In this document: in pieces, positions 10,506-25,742 of the stretch
Position numbering within the stretch: position 1 is the stretch's first letter
Layout of the letters: the number at the start of each line of letters is the position of its first letter
Assembly: GCA_003254905.1 (NCBI GenBank)
Contig: QANU01108797.1
Span: 42,750 to 106,749 of the forward strand
DNA length: 64,000 nt
Origin: Nissolia schottii
Lineage: Eukaryota; Streptophyta; Magnoliopsida; Fabales; Fabaceae
Direction: 5' to 3'
Made by a program: the position numbers and the translations under genes
The notes under the pieces: model-generated
What the model was told of the DNA's origin: nothing
The model's input: the letters and a program-made list of their open reading frames with translations, nothing else
The model's database searches: none

Positions 10506-13500
10506 AATAATAAGTTTAAATAACTATTTTGAGGTGAGGCAAATTAAACTCAAATTCAGCTACTAGATTGGTTGATGGAATTTAGATTTTCTCTTATTAG
10601 TTGATTTCTGTTGGGCTTAAAGTGGTGAAAGGAGTCCAAACTCCAAGGAGATTTAAATAAATGAACCAAGTGAGAAACAAATAATAGGTCAGACGTCATA
10701 TCTTAACCCACAACCTTAAGGCAATGGATTCATGGATTTTTCTACCTATATACTCTTCACTTAATCCAAATTTCATCAACGCGAGACTTTTAACAATCAC
10801 AGTTGAAATATAACAATTTCACGATTTGTAATATGTTTAGAGTTAGAAAATGGAAAGTGTTCTCGCCAAATTTGAGGTCAATTTTTCGGTTGCTTTTTTA
10901 GTAGTCATTAGTTTTTCTATTTTAGGTATATGTCTTGTTGTATTGAACACAACCATGTTTTCAATCCTAGTAGGTAGGGGATACACACTCACATATATTG
11001 ATACAAGGAGTTCAAATCTTAAAAGTGTCTAATTGATGGGTCTCAGTGTGTAGAACTGAGAATCTTGGTGAGCAATTTTGTTATTATTTGTGCACTAACT
11101 GTTTTTTTGCAGAAACTCAAATTACTGGCATAGATGGTAACAGAAACTCAAATTAATATATATTTTGCAAAAACTCAAATCACTGGCTCTGATGAGGATC
11201 GAGTGCGGTCTTGAACCTAATGGTGAGGATAAATGGAGATGGAGTATACCGAGGAGGTGTGAGTGGTATTCATTGCATTGGCAGTGGTTGGTTGTGGAGT
11301 AGTAATTATAGGTTTCATATTTTGATGGTCGGGGATACACTAAACACAAATGTTGCATAAGTGGTGAGGAATTGTTATAGCAAGAATATATGGTGGATGG
11401 AAATATGACGTATATGTAACACTATTAGAAAAATAATGTTATATTATCTTAATAAATCCTCTTAATTATTATATAAAGCAAGAATTAATTATTTTTAAGA
11501 TTTTGAGATATTGATTGTATCTAATTTTTTCATTTAGTAATTAGGAGGATTATTAGAAGAATCAAACATTACTCATTAAAAAATTAAAAGGATAAAGTTT
11601 TGGTTTTTTTATCTTTATATTCCTTTTGTAGGTTTAATTATCCAAAATATGGGCTGTATAATTTATTTACGGATGTATGGGGTGGCGATTTCAGCCCTGA
11701 AATTTTTTTTTTTTTAAATCTGGCATAACCATACAATGGTAATTTTTTTATACGAACCATATATTGGGAATTTACAATCATGAAAACCACAACCATGCCA
11801 TTACCCCTAAAGTTTTGAATTGTTTTAATACAGTCAATGCATGGAAAACATTTTTAAAAAATAAGATAAGTTTTGTTTTTATTTTGTGTTTTTAATTTTT
11901 TTATGTATTTTAAGATTTTATAAAGAAAATAATAAACAGAATAAAAAACCTATTTTATATATGATTTTATTTTTTGTTTTTACTTTTTTATTTTACATTT
12001 TTTTTACAAAATTCTAAAAAAAATTAAAAACAAAAAATAGATAACACCAAATAAAAATAAACTTTTTTTTTAACTTTCCCAATAAATTTTTTTTTTATTT
12101 TCTGTACATAATTTTTTTCTTCTTTAATCCGTACCTGACAAAGCCCAAAATAAAATAAAATAAAATCCTTACATGAGATTTGAGTATTCTACTGAAGCAA
12201 CCTCTTCCAAGAATAAAGAAACAGAAGAAGGTATACATGTGGTTGGACCGCCAATATTTTAATTTTTAGGTGCAAGTTGGACACTGCAGTAATAAATTGC
12301 ATCCTATCACTAATTAATTGGAAGAGTTGGTTTGGTTGGTTGCTTCATATGTACGTGAAACCAAAGAATCAATGTCTGTCTTCCATGGAAATGCTAAACT
12401 ATAAATAATCTGGTTTATTTGGTGAAATTTTATGGAGCAGTTTTTGAGTAATTTACAAACAAGGCTTTGTTTATTTATTTTTGTATACATTTGCTTTAAG
12501 ATACACTTGTACTCAAATAAGAGAAAAGTTACTACAAAGTGAATCACTCACTTTAGAGGATAAACTGAATCACACATTTTAGAGGATAAAGTGAGAAGAA
12601 TTACAATTGGATTAATAAAATAAAAGTGAGACTCATTCTTACTTTATTAATTAAGTTGATACAATTAACTGTTACGAGAAGCACGTGTAGGACATACGAG
12701 AACAAAAGAGACACTGCTTTGTTCAAGATGTTAAAAACAATTAGTTAACAAATGATTAATTTGTGTAAATGATTTATTTGAGGATTTAATTTGATTACAT
12801 TGATAGTCATTTAATTATATATTAATATATTAGTCAATATAGTTGATTATCATCTTCACCGATGCTTGACGGACCATGGAATTGAAAAAATTTGATTGAA
12901 TAATTATGTGAAAGAATTTAATTAAATAATTGTGCAAAGATCTTCTATACAATGAATTAATCAACATTGAAGTCTTATTTGGGTAATTCATGATTGTTTA
13001 AAAATCACTAACATACTTAGAACATAAGTTTATTATTGTATGTACTTCAATGTTTTATTTATTTTTTTTAACTTATACAAAAAACCTAAACTTTGGTACA
13101 CATTACAAATAGCCATGCACATCTATTTATAAATTTAGTTTTGGACACACTAAAAAAAAATTTAATTTAAATCGACTTTTATATTTAAAAAATAAAAATT
13201 AGATGTCAATTTAATTCGACTTCTTTTAAAAAAAGAAAAAGAAGAAATTATGGTAACATGGATCTACTCTCTTTATATACAAAATAGTTTATTATGGGAA
13301 CAACTTTTAAAATAATTTATTGTGAGATGAGATATTTTTATTTGTTTTATTATGGGAAAAAAGTCTGGCATCCTAAGTAGTAACAAATAAACTCCATTTG
13401 TCCCTTTCACGAGTTTTTTTTTCCCTCCTTCTTTGGGCAAACTTTCACGTGTGTCTCTTCGATAATAGCCTAAGGGGGTGGTTTGCTATCAGTACTCGCT

Positions 13501-13939
13501 CGTGTAATTTTTATAATTAAAAAAAAGTAATCAAGTCTTAATTTTAGCTTAAGGTTTTACTTTCCTTTTCATTCATAGGTAATTTAGCCAATGTACTTGC
13601 TATTGCTTTGTTGCGAGAATTTAGTAATTTACTAATCATTCACCAATTTAGTACTTAAATAGCGGTGCAATTAATTAATCACTGGATGTGGTGTGGTGGT
13701 AGTTCACATTGATTTTTAATGGTTGGATATTTGATTCTTATTGATTAGAATAAAAAACTTTTGTGACTAACAATTTATTATTTCGTGTGAATTCAATTAG
13801 AACGAGGACTATCAGCTGTGGACACCCTAAATGCAACAAAAAAAATATTGGTGCAATTAAATAACTTTTTATTGTTAGGGTTTCCATATATGTTATGCGT
13901 ACAACTCAAAATACAATTCACTCTCCCTAATACATGTCT
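10506..13939. other. Gene-free AT-rich stretch
   Basis: No supported gene. A short patch near 11668-11705 (ACGGATGTATGG followed by GATTTCAGCCC) resembles the outer leader of the MULE at 2.4 kb and may be a tiny fragment of that family. A 28-bp tandem duplication (TTTAGAGGATAAA twice) lies at about 12539-12592. Confidence 0.5.
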
Positions 13940-14165
13940 CTTCTACACGTTTGTGCAAAAGTTGATGTATGTCTGGTTAGTCAAAATTTTGTATATGTAT
14001 ATAAAAAAGTTTGTGCATTCTTGTTTAAAAACTTCTGCATGTGAATACAAAAGTTTTCTTCTTCATTTTTGTTTATGTTTCTAGCATATTTTTTTTGTTT
14101 TTGAAAAATTTGTGCAAGTCAGTTTAAAAATTTGTGCATATACTTTAAAATGTTTGTGCATGATA
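13940..14165. repeat. Degenerate repeat of TTTGTGCAT-type units
   Basis: The motif TTTGTGCA recurs six or more times at irregular 25-45 bp spacing, usually preceded by AAAA or TAAAAA. An open frame crosses part of it but has no domain. A decayed minisatellite is the simplest reading. Confidence 0.55.
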
Positions 14166-17100
14166 GAAAATAAATTCACACCCTTAAAGTGTGAGGGGGG
14201 AGATAAAGAGGGTGTGATGGTTATTTTTTACTATTTAATGTATCATATATCTAATTTGATTTGATTTTGTATATGGAAAAAAATTTATATGCATAGAAAA
14301 AATTTATGCCTATATATATATAAATTTGTGATGTCACTATATAAACCATGAATTAGTAACACAGTTGATAACATTTAAATTGTAACTCTAGCTAAACATG
14401 TTTCATTGATGTTAAAACAGGTTTGTAATAAAGTGTTTCACTTGTATACGCCACAATTTAAATAAGAATAATTTCCCCACTGATGTTGACCATCACGTAT
14501 GCAACTAGCCATCTTGACTGTCTGTCATTATATACATCAGAATTTACATGAAATGTACTTTAGTGCTTCTTTTTCTTGAATTCCAAATTATATGAAATGG
14601 ATGTCTTGGGTAAAATAATTAATAACATAAATAGTCTTCTGTAATTCTATGATTATTATTCATCAAGTTTGTCACATGGACTATGCATATGGATATCAAA
14701 AGTCAAAGCAAGTAGAGAGAGAGAGAAAGTGTTTGATTGAGATTAGATGCTGTCTTCCACTGATCTTTTATTGTTGGTGCAATATTCCTTTTCATATAGG
14801 TTTTTTCTATTGAAGCTTCACTTTTTCAACCTTTTACCTTAATATCTACTTGCTAAGGAAAATTAGGCCTTTGGATTTTAGCCTTTGTTTGTTGAGAAGT
14901 TGAACTATTAATGGCTAAGGCACTAATAGTGAAGTCATACGAGTAGAGGGTACCCCTCCCTATCAACAAGTTGGTGATTAGCTGTGACCCAATTAGTTTG
15001 ATCTAACCAAATGTGGACCCTAACTCAGGCTTTGATGATTGCTCTCAAAACAGTTTGCGGATATATTATTGCATAGTCACTTAGTACTAAATGAATTTTA
15101 TTTATTTAATGATAAAGAAATATTTCAGTGTTTTAATATTAAAATTAATTTTTACACTTCCAAAAACGACATATAAAAAAATGTCTCAAGATAATTTTTA
15201 GTTAATTTTATTTTTATATATATAAAAAAACGCAAAAACTATATCTATTCTCATGTTTCAATATCTCGATCTTCATTGTCTCAAGATTGAAATCAAATGA
15301 ATTTCTCTTTATCTTGTGAAGTAGCAGTACAACTTTGTTGACCATATTACAAAGCCAGCTCATTTGTCTTTTCCTCTCAACTATAATTGCATGTATATGA
15401 CTAATCTCAAAAACTCAATTTCTAAGCTTAATTAATAAAATTATACCATATGTGTACCATGTCCAATATTGCCGGTAACCTAATTATCTGACAGCACATG
15501 CTCCACACGTTGTGCATGATTGATGACAATCTAATTAATTTTGTTAGAAAAATGCCCACCAAAACAGGAATCGGGTTACATGGGGTGTTCGAAGTCAAGA
15601 CATTTTTGTAATATCCTCTGGAGTGTGTATACGTAGGTTTTATGTTTTGCATTGTTGACTTTGAAAATGATGAATATATAAACAAAACAAACCATTAGCA
15701 CAATAATAAACATTGTGGTAAATTACACTTACCTCTAAATTATATCAGTTTTATTGTCCAAGCAACACATGATCACACATTCACTAACTAATAATAACAG
15801 CTAGACCATTTGTTATTAATATGTTTTATTATGTCCACATTTTGACACTTAGTAGACTTTATTATCCTTTTCTGGGTCTCTCTTACACATAAGAGAGGAG
15901 CTAGTGAGTTGTGAAGTTTGTTGAACGTAAAAAGGTGAAGACGTAATGAACAAAACATCTTAATAACAAATGAAGTTTAATTATGTTATTATTAAAAGAG
16001 ATGAGTTGAATAAATAGAGAGGGAAGTCGTGTAATTTCACTAAGCCTCGCGGACGACGGGTTCAACATGATTTACCCTAAGTGGACTATGATATATACTT
16101 GTTTTAAAAATAGTTTGACATCAGCTGAGCTTGTAATTTTATTCAAACATCAAAGGGACAAGGCCAACGTGGAAGATAGAATTAAAAAACATTATATGGA
16201 CAGAGCGAAAGCACCAAACAAGGATCTAGCTAACAATAAATGTAAAAACGGACTGAATAGAATTAGGGTGATTATAAATTTGAAAAGTTGGGGAATCTTA
16301 AGGTTCTGCATTGAAATAACTCATACTTCAAATCAAAGAATTATAAGTGATTTTACTGATCAAATAGTAGCTGTTAAGGATCGTAGATTTTCTAATAAGG
16401 ATTCTCAAATCAATGTGTTGGCCACAATATTGTGCTTTGCAAAAAAAAAGAAGAAAAAAAGACTGCTTCTCTTCTCAATTATGGATTGAGATTCATAATT
16501 AAGGACAGATTTCACTTATTGTAGTTTACCTCTGTGTCTCTCATCTTCATTTTATGAATAATTTTCAACTTCCTAGCTAGGCCTCAACCCATGATTGATC
16601 TTTTAGTCCTTGTTTTGTCTTTTTCTATTTCTCATTGATTAGTTTTATAAATTTTAATTTTGAATTGATTATTAAATGAAAAGAAACATGGATTAATTTG
16701 AAAGTAATCTGTTGTACGTATAAGTTGTAATGTTGTATGATGCTGCAAAAGATAAATTAAGGAAAAAAAATTTAAAGGGATAGTTGTGAAGAATCAAAAA
16801 ATAAAAAGAGAGAACAATAAGTAAAGAGACGCAATGGAATCCTTTAATGGACCCTATACCTTGTCCTTTAACTGCACTGGAATATATCCCTTTATTTTAT
16901 TTAATAAATATCTCATCTTTATTTTCTTACCATATATTGTGGATAATTTGTTGATTTATTTATTTATTTATTTCAAATATTGGTAGCCAACAGTTTTCTT
17001 TTTTTCTTTTAGTTTCTCTCATGCATCCTCTCACCAAATGATAATTTTTTCAAGTAATATTAAAAATAATTCAGAAATTCAAATTTATTAAAATATAATA

Positions 17101-20100
17101 ATATGATAATATCGAAACATACTTTAAAAAATGTCTGATTTCATGAATAAAATAATTTACAATGTAAAAAAAATAAAAAATTTAATTGAAATATATTATT
17201 TTTATTATCAAAACATATTTTAAAAATTTTCTAAATCCATGAATAAAAATAATTTATAAAAAATAAAATAAATTTTGAATGAAAATATTATTAAAATACT
17301 TTTTAAAAAAATCGAAATCTCTATTTATTACTTAATGGTCAAAATAGAGTTGAAAAAAATTCTTAATTAATATCTCTGTTCAATATTTTAAGTGTAAGTA
17401 AAAAATGCGTATTTACTATTTTTAACAAATTAAAAATTTTAAAACATTATATCACGATAACAAAACGATTCAGACTCTCAAATGGGCCCATCTCGTTATT
17501 ATAGCGCATGTTTTTTTTTTTTTTATTTATTTAACATGGTGGTGGTTGGACTTACTCTGCATTGGCCTTATCAATTAGCCTGCCTACCCTTTGTTCTCTT
17601 CTAAAATCAATTGCGTTAAAATTAAATTTGGGTTGTACCAATTTCTCCGATGTAATTAGGGTGACACCTTTGTCTATTTATCAATAAAAGTTTATTGAAA
17701 AAATAAATAAATGTGGATCTTGACCAAACAAAAAATTAATTAATTAAGATGTCTCGAACAAAATAAAAACAATTGGATGTAACAAGTGTTGAAATGTCTC
17801 ACATTTCGTCTTGCCTAAAAATTTAAATTTTTTTATTTTTTATTTTTGGAAAAAAGATGGGCAGGTTCAAAAGATGACCAAGAGGAAATAAAAAAAATGA
17901 AGCACAACAAATTAAAAAATTAGGAGTGGACAATGCTCATCGTTCTAATAACTTTCGTTTGATTTCGGAATCTTTCACTTGTATAATATGCTAGGAACAT
18001 GTAATCATTTTGAAGTCTTGGAAGTGTGGTGCTACCCCTTTTATTTGGGATAACTTGAGAACAATTAAGAGATTAATTAGTTTTAGAAAGAATTTTTTTT
18101 TTTACACGATCAATTAATGTATTGTTCATCATATTTCCAGTTGGGATATCAAGGTGAATGAATGGACAAATAATTTCTTAAATTTATTCTTAAATAGAAC
18201 AAATGACAACCTGATAATTTCTTAGTTTCCTTATCCTTCAAACCAAGCAAAGAATATTTCTTCCCAACCATATAATATTTAACTATTTATTATCTTTATA
18301 TATGGCCCATAAAATGATAAGAATGTACCAACATAGAAGAGGATGATAATGAAAAGTACCCGGCTGTACTTATCACAAAATCAGATAATAGGATTGACAC
18401 ATCAGCTACACCAATGAAAAACAATTTTAGTCGTAACAAAAATGAGACGTCAATTTAGTTCCCACAAAGTTTGTGATATCAAATTTGTACTAAAAAAAAA
18501 TTTAACTTTCATTTCAAATTAGTTTAACATTAGTTTACACGAATAAATTAGTTATTTTATTTTTTTTACTTAAAAAATTATAATGGTCACAATAAAATTT
18601 AAATTTATGATTTTATGTATATTATCTAAAATTTTATTATTAATTATTAGATCAATTTTAATAACTTTGATTAATGTATGGTATGTCATATTATTTATTG
18701 AAATGTATCTCAAACTTATTTCTAAAAAAGTGAGGTTATTAATTTGGTTCACAAAAGAAGTGAAAGTGATTTTCATGACCAAATTTATTTTCGGCAACAA
18801 CTTTGATGCCTACATATAATATGATTGAGTTTAACAGATTGATATCATAAATCTTTCAAATAAATGGTAAATTGATGTCCGAGAAATATTATTTTGATAA
18901 CTGTTTTGGAGTTTTACTCTGAATAAAAAGAGTGAAGGGCACACCCAGATGAGATTGACACATCAGCACTATTAAGTGGGGCCATGAGCCAGCATAGACA
19001 TCATCCATTGTAACAGTCTTTTGAGTTACATGATCAGTGGAGCTTTTGGCAGATCAATGTTTTGTAGTGAAAAAATTGGAACATAGCAAACACATCCCAT
19101 AAATCAATCCTATAAGAGGATGAGTTTGCCACATAACACTTTTGTGGCTTTATAGCCCTTTTCAGATTCCTAATGAGTCACCATCGCTGGTCAATAGATT
19201 TGGTGCAAGTAATATTTGAAAAACCTAATATACACCGGATGATGAATATATTTTTAAAGATAAAATGAAAATAAAAATGTCAAGTATCATTAATATAAAT
19301 CGATAAGTTGATGAATTAAGTTTATTGAGCATTTATTTTTTTTCTATTTCATCTAACAAAATAATATGGTCACTAAAATTTGGTGGGCATAAAAATTAAA
19401 TATGCATTGCTGGGGACAATGAAGAAGGATTAATAGCAATTCGTATCTATCATCACCTCAATTATTGCACTTCTAAGTTGTAATGGAAACCAGGTTTAAT
19501 TAGTACTTAGTGAATAAGTGCAATTGTTTAGATTGGATTAGATTATGAATTCATCACCAAATCCATCTAATTCAATCACTCAACTTGTGGAAGTGACTTT
19601 TTTTACCCATAGTTTAATTGTGATGTAATGTTTGTCTATGTAAAAAAAATTTACATCAATATTTATTCATATGTTAACACATTCATCAATAAAAATAGTT
19701 TACCTTTTAAGTTAGTGGTTATGAGAATTGATTACTTTTATTGACATACCAAAGATTAATTCTCACATAATAGACTATATAAAAAAATTAATATAAAAAT
19801 AAATGATTATTAAAATAAGTTTAATTTTATAGTTTTATTAAACACATGGATTGAATATTTGTGTAAAATTGATTTATTATGATAAAACATCAGAACTAAA
19901 CACTATTTATCCATTTATGAAACAGTTTTCATTTCTATATGTGATTAAAATTTTCAAACATTTGGAGAACCAAATTTTTTTTCTTCCAAACACTCATCAA
20001 TTTTTGAAATGTCTCTTCCTGATATTTTACGTCTTGTTTGGCAATAAATAGTAGTTTTTATTTATTTATTGGAGACAATCATTGTATGAAGTGTAGTTGT

Positions 20101-23095
20101 GTGACTTAGAATTAATGGCCTTTTAAAATCAAAATGACGCAAGTGTTAATCATTGAGATTTAGTATCAAATTCTTGAGCTAAGTTATCAAATATTTATTG
20201 TAATTAAAATATGGTAGATAAAGTTCTACACGGCAACTAGATATTGTCAAAAAATCGTACACATGATAACGATTTTGGCATGTTAGTATAATAAAAGCAT
20301 TTAAAGACTCATGGTGTCATTATACCTACTTTGATGGCATTTCACATTGAAATGGAAAAATATTGTTTAGTTGTTTAAAGGGAGCCAACAAGGATTCCCT
20401 TTTAATTTAAAAGTGTCTGTCTCATGTCTTTCTCCCCCACTTTTAAGGTTTAAAATATGTCCATGCATGCATGCACTTTGTTTTTAAAAATGAAAATGTT
20501 AAAATATGGTGGAGCTAATTTTCAAAATTGTAATCATTCATTTGTTTCAAATTCAAATTTAAGCAATCCCCCCTTCATTTCTCTAATCACTACCTAGATT
20601 TTTTCCCCCCTCTCTCTCTAAATGTATCTTTCTATTATGAGACTTGAATTGGCTCAATAATATTTTAGATGACAAAACTCTCAATTTAATGTAACTGCAT
20701 ATCTTTGTGTTCCTTTGGCGGCGACGCCCTCCCACTCAATTAATATTTTTTGCTCTTTGTAAATTTTATTATTATTACTTATTGACCCCCTCCCTCCCTC
20801 CACCAATTTTTTGACACCCAATCATGGGTTGAACTTTTTTTTTATTTATGTGAATGATGATGAAAATAATACTAGGGTGAGAAATAACCGATAGAACTAG
20901 TGTTATGTTACGGTGACGAGGAATTCAGTGTTAGAGTACTTTAAACTTTTTATATTATTGTAACTTTTATTTGATTTTTATATAAAATCAAACTATATAT
21001 TATATTATGTATAAAATTAATTATTAAGTATCGGTCCCTCCCAATCAAATGGTCTAGTTCCAAGTTGCGACTTGTGATAAGTTTTTTTAACAATAGCAAT
21101 TTTGATTCTAAATGTTTGTAGATGATTAAATTGATACAATTGTTTGTGTGTAATGACAGTAAAGAGTTGAGATAATTGAATTTCGTTTCATCTATATTAA
21201 CTAAAAAGCATAATATTTTTATCTCTGATTTTGTAGGCATTTTTTTTGCCTAAACTATTTTCATTAAATTTTATTAATTTTTTTAATTCAAATTTAAAAT
21301 TTCACTAAACTTACTCTATTTGATCCCACTATAATTTTTTTAATTTAAAATTAGTATTTTTTCTTTTAATATTTAAAAATATAAAAAATAAAATAAAATA
21401 ATTTATATAAAAATAAATAAGATCAATAAATTTAAAATATTTTTTGTGCACAACACAAGTACTAAACTAATTTATAAAAAAGATTACTTTCGCCATATAA
21501 TTATAAACTCACTGTCATAGGCTTAAAATAATTAATTAATAAATTAAAAAGAGAGAAAAACATATGAGGATTAATATTGATTCTGATATACTTGGATGCC
21601 CGAGATAAGTGACAATATTTTCATTTTAATTGATAATTAGTTAGCATTGGCCATAAAATATGATCGGAATCATCAATTTTGGTTGGTTATAATGAACATC
21701 GAGGGGTCTTTATCACATAATGTGATGCCTCACCAATAACCCACTTGTTTTTTTCTCCCTTTCAAATACATAGCCGTTTGCATCTATCTCATTGGGGGAA
21801 AAAAAACTTAACACCCAAGCCATTGTCATCCAGAACGAATTTTCACTTCATTTTAATATGATGAGTTGAATTGTTATGCGGTGTAAATTAATTTTTTTCT
21901 TTTTTTATTCTGTCTGATGTCGAATATTTATAAGTATGTTAATTATGGGTTGGGTGTCATTAATTTAGAGTGTGCATTTGTATGATGGTGATACGTGTAA
22001 GACATTAGAAGGTTCTAAAATGATTATAGTTCCTATAAATATATCCCATTAGAAAAAATGACTCGAGAAATTAATGAATGGCCTTTAAAACTTTACTCTT
22101 TCAGCTTTAGGAGTAGAATTAACATTTATTAGTACATCATTGTCATTTAATTAAATAAATTTATGTGCACGACTTTTTAAGTTTTGGATGAGAGGATTAA
22201 TTATTTTTTTACACTATACGGTAAAATTTAATTTGAGAATAATATAAAAATTTTACATTGTAAATGTTAGACTCTCTTGTAGAGTTGTAGGTCTAATAAT
22301 TGAATACACCTTCTTAATTAATGGTAAAAATTAAGTTAACTTTTTTTTTTTATAAGAAGATTTGTTTTCCTTGATGCCGATGTGTTTATCTCTCGACTCT
22401 CTTTAGAAGTTTTCTTTTATAATTGCAACATTCTTTAAAAATTTATCTCTCTTTAACATTGTCATGTAAAAATTTCATACGTGTGTCTTGTAAAAATTTC
22501 TTATTGTTATCATTATACTAATTATATGATGTCATTAGTGAGTGTATTATACCTAACTCATTTGTCATTTGTGAAAGAAAAGATGTGCAGTTAAGAATAT
22601 GTGAACTTTTCCTAACACATTCACATCATTGGAACTTATTTCTCCATAATACCTCTTTTTTCTGTAGTTAGCAAACATATCATGTACACTTGCTAGAATC
22701 CGAAGGCCCTCTTATGGTTAAGGTTGTTGTTTGAGACCAAAAACAATTGGAAGTGGTTACATGATCCCAGTTGGCATGGTACTTGCACTTTTTTGGTTCA
22801 ACTACCTTTGCCTTAAAAGGTTTTCATCTAAGTTTTGAGACTCTTCTAGGCCAAATTATAATTTGCTTAAAGGGAACTCAATTGGAGAGTTGTTAAGCTC
22901 CCTGTGATTCTTGTTTTGCTTTGTTGTTTGGAAGTTGAGATGGGGCCAAATTCCATGTTCTAAAGTCTAAACATTGTGCAATTCTTTTGTTTAAGTGTCA
23001 TTTCACAATTGATTCTCACAAGACAAATTAATGCCACTATGGACCATGTGTCCAATTAACCAAACTAACCGAAAAAAAAAAATTGCTCTTAATGA
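14166..23095. other. Gene-free AT-rich stretch, 8.9 kb
   Basis: I see no supported gene, tRNA or known transposon domain. The longest open frame (16067-16489, 140 codons) ends in a lysine-rich run from an A-rich tract and has no recognisable motif. GA-rich tracts (about 14715-14730) and several A/T homopolymers are present. Confidence 0.5.
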
Positions 23096-23099
23096 CACA

Positions 23100-23290
23100 A
23101 CCAATGCTTGGTTGGTTAAGTGGTTTGCCACTTATTTTCCTTAAGGAAAGTCATGTGTTCAAGGTTTGTGGATGAATTAACGCTGAGAAAACTATATTCT
23201 TATTGTGAACTGACTCGACTTAAGGTAAATCAAGTAAAGTCTAATGAATTTCAGACACTAATAATTAATTTTGATAAAAAAATATTGCTC
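23100..23290 (+). mobile_element. Candidate tRNA-derived SINE
   Basis: An A-box-like sequence, TGGTTAAGTGG (23113-23123), fits the pol III internal promoter pattern. It is followed about 33 bp later by a B-box-like TGTTCAAGGTT (23156-23166), imperfect against GGTTCRANNCC. Spacing and order suit a tRNA-derived SINE head. The body beyond is not recognised. Confidence 0.45.
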
Positions 23291-24858
23291 TTAAATTGTA
23301 TATATTCATTTAACGTGCACGATAGTTTGAATAAGAAAAATGATATTTGTGTATATTCATTTAATGTGTCCATTAGCATGAAAAACTCACATGTAAATAA
23401 TGAAGATTTATACTATTTATTTGACTGGGTTACATTTGAAAGTGATAATCAACATTAATCTTTATGATTCTCAATTCATCAAACGTGAAATTCTGGTTAT
23501 TTGTACGTAAAGTCCTCTTTTTAATAAATATGTGAAACAAAGTGTAACAGAATTCTGAGTAATAACTTTTTTTTTTCATTGGTAATGACCATTATTCACA
23601 CAACAGAATTTATGCTTCTTTTGGAGGGAAAACCATGTTAGTTATAAAAGTTCTTGGACCACCACCACCCACCAATTCCAAATGGCACTAAACACTTCCT
23701 TCCACTTTCTATGAAAAGGAAGAAAGAAACATGCGTAGATAAGATAGTTTTTGGCTTCTTTCAATCTCTCCTTGACACAAATTGGATCATAAATTGCTTC
23801 AACTTATAGCTAATAACAGATTTTAAAGCAAATGTCCTAATCGAAAGGTATATCTATCTATTGGATTGGAGGATGAGGATCGATGGCGCACAATCTTATC
23901 CAACAAGTAGTCCCTACTCTCATATCCATCACTATTCTATACACAAGGCAACACTTTCTGCTTTCATCCAATACAGTCAGCATCAATTTTTGCTTAAATT
24001 GAGTCATATAACCAACTACTAGAGTTACGTTACATAGCTAAAATTAATTAGTCCAAATTTATTAAAGTTAAGGAGGAGGATAGTTAGATAAGTCAAAAAG
24101 GTGAGGAACATTCATCCATCTAAAGGTTAGAAATGACACCATGTCATAAGAATAGCCGTTAATATAAAGAAGGATAGGAGTAAATAATCAATAATGTATG
24201 ATAGGTCAATCAACCTCTACAAGGGGCTGGACAAGTTTAACTTCTTTGTTGGTCACAATTAGTTTTGTTCTATTATATTTCCCTCATCACTTTTTGCAAT
24301 TGAAGATAATTTAAAAGAATTAAATTGTAATTTACTTTAAATATGGTAGACACTGTGATAATTTTTCTTGTGAAGTAAAATGAAAAGGAGATAAATATAT
24401 TCATCATCTTATTATTTATTTACATGATTATCTCATATGAATATGACCATTTTATCTTCTAATGAATGGTGAGATGGTAAACATAGTCCTCTCCTTGTGA
24501 TGAGAATGAATTCTCTCATGTCTAAATTGATTATGTTTAGTCATGTGATGAGGGATAAAGATGCAAAAACTTGTACTGAGTCCTACTAATTTTAAAAAGA
24601 GTTCACTTACTCAAATCCTTATATTTTTATCTCTCTTCACCAGATCAATTTTGACATGAGAAAATATATTCCCCTGTTGATTTTGATTGCTCCTTTACCC
24701 CGTAATTCCAATGAATATTTATTTTTCCAAAGTTTTTGGTTTCTAAACCAGTGTTATAGGATACAAGGATAGGCCCAATCAGTTAATAAAATAAAAAGGA
24801 TAGGCCCAGTCATCCAATACACACAAAATAATCCCACTTTATATTCAATAATAACAAT
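23291..24858. other. Gene-free stretch
   Basis: No supported gene. AT-rich sequence with no recognised repeat domain. Confidence 0.45.
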
Positions 24859-24877
24859 ACTCTCTCTCTCTCTCTCT

Positions 24878-24935
<58 letters not shown>

Positions 24936-24936
24936 T
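24859..24936. repeat. Compound (TC)n-(TA)n microsatellite
   Basis: A TC dinucleotide run of about 50 bases, interrupted by CCCTCCC, passes directly into a TA run of about 25 bases. Confidence 0.95.
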
Positions 24937-25742
24937 ACTAAATTCTTGATTCCGGCCATATCGGTATCCTCCCATCTCTAAAAATCTCGGATTCGAGCTT
25001 CTCCTAATGTAACTAAAAAAAGTTCTTGGCTCCTAGCTTATATTGATAGACATGAAGCTGCACAACTATGATGATCCAAATGAAGCCCAATAATTCATTT
25101 TGTTTCCTTTTCGGTTCCATAATAAACTTGGAATACATATCAGGATAATATAAAGTAAAAGCATTTCCCAACACTGCCCTCCTATCTCTCTAGCATGGTA
25201 CCAAAGATGCAAGAAACTCAACTAGCAGCAATAACTGACATTGGACACACTGTGTCATGTGTAAGAGCATTGTCTCACAGCAATTGTACAATCCCTGAAT
25301 AAGTAGGAAGAAGACAAATTATATGCAAATGTCATGAGAATGTCACATATTCACATCCAATGCCTTATTTATATTTTAACATATTCATATGTTAATGCTT
25401 TGTATGGTGAACCGTCCTTCCATACCAAATCCAAATAAAGCAGTGATGTATGTCATTTACAAATTCAGCTGAGGATTATTTGATAGCATTTCAGGGTCTC
25501 ATTATTATTATGAGTCACTATCCAAATTGCCCTGTGCCTTATCCATGAATGATGTTGATTGAATTCTAGTCTATTACACGTTCTCTCTTTTAAGGGCCCC
25601 CATTTTGTGGATAGAATTTATTTTAAGAATTCAAATTCATCATGGCTACGGGATAACATAGAAAGAGAGCTTATTCATTTATTATTGGTATATGTGACAA
25701 TGCAAGTAACTAGGTACTCTATAAGTTGAGCTGAATTTTTTT
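24937..25742. other. Gene-free stretch
   Basis: No supported gene. The base composition is a little less AT-rich than its surroundings, but no open frame or RNA structure stands out. Confidence 0.45.

Noticed and set aside
16067..16489. 140-codon open frame as a gene
   Set aside because: No domain or recognisable motif, no visible neighbouring exons, and a lysine run from an A tract near its end. Chance open frames of this size occur in long AT-rich spans.
20950..21240. 96-codon minus-strand frame
   Set aside because: Composition follows AT-rich DNA (Leu, Ile, Asn, Lys) and no domain is recognisable.
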